From an uncultured Xylophilus sp. (GTDB lineage Bacteria > Pseudomonadota > Gammaproteobacteria > Burkholderiales > Burkholderiaceae_C), in NCBI GenBank assembly GCA_913776965.1, contig CAJYQL010000052.1, positions 1 to 59,542 on the forward strand: DNA of 59,542 nt, given 5' to 3'. Shown here piece by piece: positions 54,840-59,542 of the stretch. The first letter of the stretch is position 1, and the number at the start of each line of letters is the position of its first letter. A model generated the notes under the pieces. That model saw only the letters and a list, made by a program, of their open reading frames with translations, was not told where the DNA came from and searched no databases. The position numbers were made by a program, and so were the translations under genes.

Positions 54840-56108
54840 TCATCCTGCGAGGAACATCGACTGCAGATCGCTCAAAAAATCGAATCCCCGCTCGGTCGGC
54901 TGCACCCGCTTCAGGTCGCGCGCCAGCAGTCCCTTGCGTTCGGCCTCGTCAAGCGTGCGGCCGATGGCGGCGACCGACAGGCCGGTGCGGTCGGCGAAAT
55001 CCTGCAGCAGGAAGCCGTCGCGTAGGCGCAGCGCATTGAGCATGAATTCGAATGGCAGGTCGCGCCGCGCGACCTCCTCGTCCTGTGCCAGCGGCCGGCC
55101 GGCCAGCGCCTGCTCCATGTACAGGCGCGGTTCGCGGAAGCGGGTCTGGCGTACGATGCGGTGGGCGAAGCTCAGCTTGCCGTGGGCGCCGGCGCCGATG
55201 CCCAGGTAGTCGCCGAACCCCCAGTAGTTCAGGTTGTGCCAGCAGCCGTGGCCGAGCTGCGCATAGGCCGAGATCTCGTAGCGCACGAGACCGGCATCGG
55301 CGGTCGCCTCGGTGATGCGGTCGAGCATCGCGTAGGCGGTGTCGTCTTCCGGCAGGGCCGGCGGCGGGTGCTTGGCGAAGACGGTGTTGGGCTCGATCGT
55401 CAGGTGGTAGATCGAGATGTGCGGCGGCGCGAACGACAGTGCGGTGGCGATGTCCGCATCCAGCTCGGCCATCGTCTGCCCCGGCAGGGCGTACATGATG
55501 TCGAGGTTGAAGGTGTCGAACGAGGCGGCGGCCTCCTCCACCGCGGCCAGCGCCTGTGCGCGGTCGTGCACCCGGCCGAGCGCGTGCAGGTGGCCGTCGT
55601 GAAAGCTCTGCACGCCGACCGACAGGCGGGTCACGCCGGCCGCGCGGAAGGCGCGGAAACGGTCGCGCTCGAAGGTGCCGGGATTGGCCTCCAGCGTGAT
55701 TTCGGCGTCGGCGGCGAGCCGCAGGCGGGCGCGGATCGCACCGATCAGCCGCTCGATCGCCGCCGGCGAGAACAGGCTGGGCGTGCCGCCCCCGAAGAAC
55801 ACGCTGTGCACCGTGCGACCCCAGACCAGCGGCAGCGAGGCTTCCAGGTCGGCGATCAGCGCATCGACATAGCGGTCTTCGGGCAGCGCATCGCCCTCGC
55901 GGCCGGGCCGCCATTCGTGCGAATTGAAGTCGCAGTACGGGCATTTGCGCAGGCACCACGGCAGGTGCACGTACAGCGCCAACGGCGGCGGCGCGCCGAG
56001 CTGCAGGGTGCCGGGCCGCAGGTAGTGCTGCAGGTCGGGGATCGCGCCGTCGGTGCGGGCCGGGCCGGCGGCCAGCACGATCGGGATGGTGGGCGGCGGC
56101 GCGCTCAC
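54840..56108 (-). CDS. hemW: Radical SAM heme chaperone HemW
   Basis: A 422-residue HemW (formerly annotated as a coproporphyrinogen III oxidase-like protein). Radical-SAM cluster CLRKCPYCDF (C-x3-C-x2-C), GGGTP motif FFGGGTPSLFSP, then EITLEANPGTFE, SVGVQSFHDGHLHALGR, YEISAYAQLGHGCWHNLNYW and FEFMLNALRLRDGF in the C-terminal domain. It overlaps the rdgB stop by 4 bp. It delivers heme to acceptor proteins. Confidence 0.95.
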   Translation of the reverse strand: MSAPPPTIPIVLAAGPARTDGAIPDLQHYLRPGTLQLGAPPPLALYVHLPWCLRKCPYCDFNSHEWRPGREGDALPEDRYVDALIADLEASLPLVWGRTVHSVFFGGGTPSLFSPAAIERLIGAIRARLRLAADAEITLEANPGTFERDRFRAFRAAGVTRLSVGVQSFHDGHLHALGRVHDRAQALAAVEEAAASFDTFNLDIMYALPGQTMAELDADIATALSFAPPHISIYHLTIEPNTVFAKHPPPALPEDDTAYAMLDRITEATADAGLVRYEISAYAQLGHGCWHNLNYWGFGDYLGIGAGAHGKLSFAHRIVRQTRFREPRLYMEQALAGRPLAQDEEVARRDLPFEFMLNALRLRDGFLLQDFADRTGLSVAAIGRTLDEAERKGLLARDLKRVQPTERGFDFLSDLQSMFLAG

Positions 56109-56707
56109 GGCAGCCAGCGCTCGCGGACCAGTTCCCCCATCCGCCGGGCGGCCTGGCCGCGGTGGCTGTGGGCGTTCTTCACCTCGGGCGACAGCTCAGC
56201 GAAGGTCTTTCCAAGGGCCGGCAGGAACATCACCGGGTCGAAGCCGAAGCCCTGCGTGCCGACCGGCGCGGCGGTGATCTCGCCGGCGGCACGGCCGCTG
56301 GCGATCAGCGGCTCCGGATCGTCGGGGCTGCGCACGCCGACCAGTGTGCTGACCAGCGCGGCACGGCGGTCGGCAACGCCCTGCATCTGCTCCAGCAGCG
56401 CCCGGACGTTGTTCGCATCGCCCTTCTCGTAGCCGAAGCGGGTGGCGTAGTAGGCGGTGTCGACGCCCGGTAGGCCGCCGAAGGCCTCGACGCAGAGGCC
56501 GGCGTCGTCGGCGATCGCCGGCAGGCCGCTGGCGCGTGCGGCGTGGCGGGCCTTGGCGAGCGCGTTCTCGACGAAGGTGCGGAACGGCTCTTCCGCCTCG
56601 CCGATGCAGAGGTCGCCCTGCCGGACCAGTTCCACGCCGAGCGGCGCGAACAGTGCCTGCAGCTCGGTCAGCTTGCCGGCGTTGTTGGATGCCAGAACGA
56701 TTTTCAT
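56105..56707 (-). CDS. rdgB: Non-canonical purine NTP pyrophosphatase (RdgB/HAM1)
   Basis: A 200-residue enzyme hydrolysing ITP, dITP and XTP to keep them out of nucleic acids. Conserved segments: VLASNNAGKLTELQALF, SGLPAIADDAGLCVEAFGGL, PGVDTAYYATRFG, VGTQGFGFDPVMFLP and HRGQAARRM. ATG 56707 is the conserved start (MKIVLASNN). It lies between rph and hemW, a common arrangement. Confidence 0.95.
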   Translation of the reverse strand: MKIVLASNNAGKLTELQALFAPLGVELVRQGDLCIGEAEEPFRTFVENALAKARHAARASGLPAIADDAGLCVEAFGGLPGVDTAYYATRFGYEKGDANNVRALLEQMQGVADRRAALVSTLVGVRSPDDPEPLIASGRAAGEITAAPVGTQGFGFDPVMFLPALGKTFAELSPEVKNAHSHRGQAARRMGELVRERWLP

Positions 56708-56749
56708 GAGGAAAAACGGCTTATGCGTAGATCCCACCTGCGCTACCAG

Positions 56750-57502
56750 CTATGCATTCGATAGCGCCTGCTGCTGGAGGCGCACCAGCTCGGCGATGCC
56801 CTTCTCGGCCAGGCCGAGCAGCGCGTCCATCTCGGCGCGGGTGAAGGCCGCGCCCTCGGCGGTGCCCTGCACTTCCACGAAATGGCCGGCACCGGTCATC
56901 ACCACGTTCATGTCGGTGTCGCAGTCCACATCCTCGGTGTATTCGAGGTCGAGCAGCGGCACGCCGCCGACGATGCCGACCGAGATCGCCGCCACTGCGC
57001 CGCGGATCGGCGAGGCGGCGATCCGGCCCTCGGCCAGCAGCCGGCTCACCGCGTCCTGCGCGGCGACGAAGGCGCCGGTGATCGCAGCGGTGCGGGTGCC
57101 GCCATTGGCCTGCAGCACGTCGCAGTCGAGGTGGATGGTGCGCTCGCCGAGTGCGCGCAGGTCGAACACCGCGCGCAGCGAGCGGCCGATCAGCCGCTGG
57201 ATTTCCTGCGTGCGGCCGGTCTGCTTGCCCTTGGCGGCTTCGCGGCTGCTGCGGGTGTGGGTGGCGCGCGGCAGCATGCCGTATTCGGCGGTCACCCAGC
57301 CTTCGCCGCTGCCCTTCTTGTGGGGCGGCACCTTGTCCTCGACCGAGGCGGTACAGAGCACTTTCGTCTGGCCGAACTCGATGAGCACCGAGCCTTCGGC
57401 GTGGATGGTGTAGCCGCGGGTGATGCGCACCGGGCGCAGCGCGTCGGCAGCGCGGTCGGTGCGGACGGGAGCGGCGGTCTTGCCGCCGGACATGTTGGTC
57501 AT
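56750..57502 (-). CDS. rph: Ribonuclease PH
   Basis: A 250-residue 3'-5' phosphorolytic exonuclease that trims tRNA 3' ends. After a short variable leader come [75 protein letters not shown] and [19 protein letters not shown] 57502 chosen; an alternative is ATG 57493. It is 46 bp upstream of the phosphatase stop, on the same strand as rdgB-hemW. Confidence 0.95.
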   Translation of the reverse strand: MTNMSGGKTAAPVRTDRAADALRPVRITRGYTIHAEGSVLIEFGQTKVLCTASVEDKVPPHKKGSGEGWVTAEYGMLPRATHTRSSREAAKGKQTGRTQEIQRLIGRSLRAVFDLRALGERTIHLDCDVLQANGGTRTAAITGAFVAAQDAVSRLLAEGRIAASPIRGAVAAISVGIVGGVPLLDLEYTEDVDCDTDMNVVMTGAGHFVEVQGTAEGAAFTRAEMDALLGLAEKGIAELVRLQQQALSNA

Positions 57503-57548
57503 GGGGAAAAAGTCTCGAAAAAAGAGGAGAAAAGGATATGCAGCGGCG

Positions 57549-58454
57549 TCAGGGCTTGCGCTGGGCGGAGCGGCGGATCGCCTCGTTGATTTCGGCGATC
57601 GAGCGCTCGATGGCCTCGTCGTCCAGGTCGTCCGCGGCATCGCCCGGGCCGTCGGGCATGCCCGCCTGGATGGTCGAAGCGAACACGCCGTTGCCGATAC
57701 TGTCGGTGGACACGCCGCGGGTAAGTTCGAATTCGGGCGCGTCCCACTCGACCGCTACCGCGGTGACGTTGTCGCTGCTGCGCCCGGCGGCGCGCAGCGC
57801 ACGCTCGACCAGTTCGGGCACCGACTCCGACACCGGCTGGTCGCCGACCACGTCGACGATCTCGCGCTCGTTCAGCATCGACCACAGGCCGTCGGAGCAG
57901 AGCAGCAGGCGGTCGCCGCTCTGCAGTTCGACCGGGCCGGCGACGTCGAACAGCGGCCGCGCCGGCGAACCGAGGCAGGTGAAGAGCACGTTGCGGTTGG
58001 CCGACGCCGGGCTGGAGCCGATCTCCGGATGCTCGGCATAGGAATGGTCGCGGGTGCGCACCAGCAGGTCGCTGCCGCGGGTGAGATAGAGCCGCGAATC
58101 GCCGCAATGCACCCAGGTCGCGCGGCCGTCCTGCAACACCGCGACCACCAGCGTGGTGCGCGGGCTGTCGAGCATGCCGCGGGCCGCGGCGTACTGCAGC
58201 AGCGCGCGGTGGGCCGCCATCACCGCTTCTGCCAGGAAGCCACGCACGTCATCGAGCATCGGCCGGGCGTGACGCTGAAACAGGGCGGACACGGTCTGCA
58301 GCGCCATCTGCGCGGCGACCTCGCCTTCCGGATGGCCGCCCATGCCGTCTGCCAGCGCGAACAGGCCGGCCTCCCGGGTGTAGGCGTAGCCCATCCGGTC
58401 CTCGTTCTTCTCGCGGCCGCCCTTGCGGCTGACCTGGAACACGGTGAATTTCAT
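57549..58454 (-). CDS. PP2C-family protein serine/threonine phosphatase
   Basis: A 301-residue metal-dependent phosphatase: [63 protein letters not shown] and [14 protein letters not shown] give the full set of metal-binding aspartates. An acidic helical tail follows the catalytic domain ([20 protein letters not shown]). ATG 58454 overlaps the kinase stop by 4 bp, so kinase and phosphatase are a coupled pair likely acting on the same targets. Confidence 0.93.
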   Translation of the reverse strand: MKFTVFQVSRKGGREKNEDRMGYAYTREAGLFALADGMGGHPEGEVAAQMALQTVSALFQRHARPMLDDVRGFLAEAVMAAHRALLQYAAARGMLDSPRTTLVVAVLQDGRATWVHCGDSRLYLTRGSDLLVRTRDHSYAEHPEIGSSPASANRNVLFTCLGSPARPLFDVAGPVELQSGDRLLLCSDGLWSMLNEREIVDVVGDQPVSESVPELVERALRAAGRSSDNVTAVAVEWDAPEFELTRGVSTDSIGNGVFASTIQAGMPDGPGDAADDLDDEAIERSIAEINEAIRRSAQRKP

Positions 58455-59455
58455 GCGGCAGGCACTCCCGCGCCGCCGTCGCGGCCGCTCTTCTTGTCGG
58501 ACGTGAGCAGGTCGAGCTGCAGCCGCACCCGCTCGCCCATCGACAGCCGGGTGTAGCGGCGCTCCACCAGCCGGCCCAGTTCCTTCTGCAGGCCGAACAC
58601 GGACTGCGGCCGGGCCATCGGGTCGAGCGCCATGCACCACTTCACCACCTCGATCAGGTGGTCGGAATAGACGCCGCGCAGCCGCGTCAGCGCGAGCGGC
58701 AGCCGGTCCTTCGCCTGGCGCTGCGGCGCGTCGTTCGGCGGGTAGCCCTGCATGCAGGCGTAGATGCAGGCGCCGACCGCGTAGATGTCGGTCCACGGGC
58801 CCAGCGCCGTGTCGCGCCGGTACATCTCGGGCGCGGCGAAGCCGGGGGTGTACATCGGGCGCACGAAATGGGCTTCCTTGTTGAGCACTTCCCGCGCCGC
58901 GCCGAAGTCGATCAGCACCGCCTTGTTGTCGTCGGTCACGAAGATGTTGGCCGGCTTGATGTCGAGGTGCAGCATCTTGTGCTGGTGGACGATGCGCAGG
59001 CCGCGCAGCACCTCGTCAAACAGCGAGCGGATGGTGGACTCGCGGAACACCTTCTGCCCCTTCTGGTCGCGCGCCGTGATGATGAAGTCCTGGAGCGTGT
59101 CGCCGTCCAGGTAGTTCATCACCATGTAGACGGTCTCGTTCTCGCGGAAGAAGTTGAGCACGCTCACCACCGACGGATGGGCGATCTGCGCGAGCGCGCG
59201 GCCTTCCTCGAAGAAGCTCTTGAGGCCCAGGCGGTAAAGCGACAGTTTCTCGGGCAGCACCCGGGGCAGCAGTTCGCTGGCGCCGCGGGCCGCGAGCGAG
59301 GCGGGCAGGTATTCCTTGATCGCGACCTGCTGGCCGTCGGCGGCGCGCGCCAGGTAGACGATGCCGAAGCCCCCGGCCGACAGCCGCCGGACGATGCGAT
59401 AGCCGCCGATGACCGTGTCGGGCGCCAGCGGCGACGGCTTGGTTCGGGACGACAT
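58451..59455 (-). CDS. Hanks-type serine/threonine protein kinase
   Basis: A 334-residue cytosolic kinase. Gly loop RLSAGGFGIVYLARAADG, VAIK lysine in QQVAIKEYLPASL, catalytic loop MLHLDIKPANIFVTDDNKAV, DFG in VLIDFGAAREV, and PGFAAPEMYRRD in place of APE. The catalytic HRD is HLD, making it a non-RD kinase. There is no transmembrane helix or PASTA-type sensor, so it is probably soluble. It is coupled to the PP2C gene. The 87 bp upstream to the window edge show no further gene. Confidence 0.92.
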   Translation of the reverse strand: MSSRTKPSPLAPDTVIGGYRIVRRLSAGGFGIVYLARAADGQQVAIKEYLPASLAARGASELLPRVLPEKLSLYRLGLKSFFEEGRALAQIAHPSVVSVLNFFRENETVYMVMNYLDGDTLQDFIITARDQKGQKVFRESTIRSLFDEVLRGLRIVHQHKMLHLDIKPANIFVTDDNKAVLIDFGAAREVLNKEAHFVRPMYTPGFAAPEMYRRDTALGPWTDIYAVGACIYACMQGYPPNDAPQRQAKDRLPLALTRLRGVYSDHLIEVVKWCMALDPMARPQSVFGLQKELGRLVERRYTRLSMGERVRLQLDLLTSDKKSGRDGGAGVPAA

Positions 59456-59542
59456 GGATCGGGGGCGTGGAGGGTGAGGTGCGGTGCGTCGGCGGCACCG
59501 GATGGAACACGGATCGCGCCAGCGAACCCGTTATTCTCGGGA

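Noticed and set aside
54556-54843. Minus-strand 95-codon frame across the tRNA gene
   Set aside because: It spans the tRNA-Ser gene, so it cannot be a protein gene here.

Overview
The window reads as a high-GC betaproteobacterial chromosome carrying a large accessory island. At the right end is a compact housekeeping block, all on the minus strand: Ser/Thr kinase, PP2C phosphatase, rph, rdgB, hemW, then tRNA-Ser(UGA). I recall this order from Rhodocyclales (Azoarcus/Thauera-like); that placement is from memory, not a search. Everything left of the tRNA 3' end (54701) is accessory: mobile-element modules, IS copies, truncated genes and catabolic operons. This is the geometry expected of an island integrated at a tRNA 3' end.

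1-10.5 kb is a mobile-element module. It holds a primase/helicase with an AlpA-like regulator, an unknown AT-richer gene with its own terminator, a PD-(D/E)XK nuclease-like protein paired with a coiled-coil/HTH protein, an orphan protein, and an SF1 helicase lacking its Walker A region. The module ends in a pile-up of a frameshifted IS, a nuclease sliver, an IS3 remnant and a decapitated LysR gene.

10.6-32.3 kb is an organic-acid uptake and beta-oxidation-like cluster. A leftward operon encodes a Bug receptor, a complete TRAP transporter and a 3-hydroxyisobutyrate-type dehydrogenase. A GntR/FadR regulator and an enoyl-CoA hydratase follow. A rightward run encodes ALDH, HpaI-type aldolase, acyl-CoA dehydrogenase, flavoprotein, CoA-transferase, GMC oxidoreductase, AEC carrier and 2-hydroxyacid dehydrogenase, then a broken PEP carboxylase, an amber-interrupted glycerate kinase and etfBA. 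The same 14-bp palindrome lies in front of both divergent units and is the probable GntR operator.

32.4-37.9 kb is a complete terephthalate operon, tphC-A2-A3-B-A1, with divergent tphR. It should convert terephthalate to protocatechuate. 38.0-39.6 kb is a graveyard of four truncated genes. 39.7-48.4 kb is a second aromatic cluster: two Bug receptors, an IclR regulator, a phthalate-dioxygenase-type Rieske oxygenase, two SDRs, a plant-type-ferredoxin reductase and an ALDH. Three of its promoters share a two-part operator (TTGTCCGT, then 20 bp on a GTYC-N7-GRAC palindrome), tying them into one regulon. The enzyme set resembles aryl-methyl oxidation, which could feed the terephthalate operon.

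48.4-54.3 kb is a plasmid/ICE-like remnant. An IS5-type element sits precisely between a tyrosine-recombinase N-terminus and a DnaE2 C-terminus. Beyond it is a small operon encoding a secreted coiled-coil protein, a lipoprotein, a divergent FtsZ/tubulin-like protein that has lost its GTP-binding signature but kept T7-loop aspartates, and a small unknown protein, under a divergent XRE regulator with a perfect palindromic operator. This operon is my best candidate for an undescribed system.
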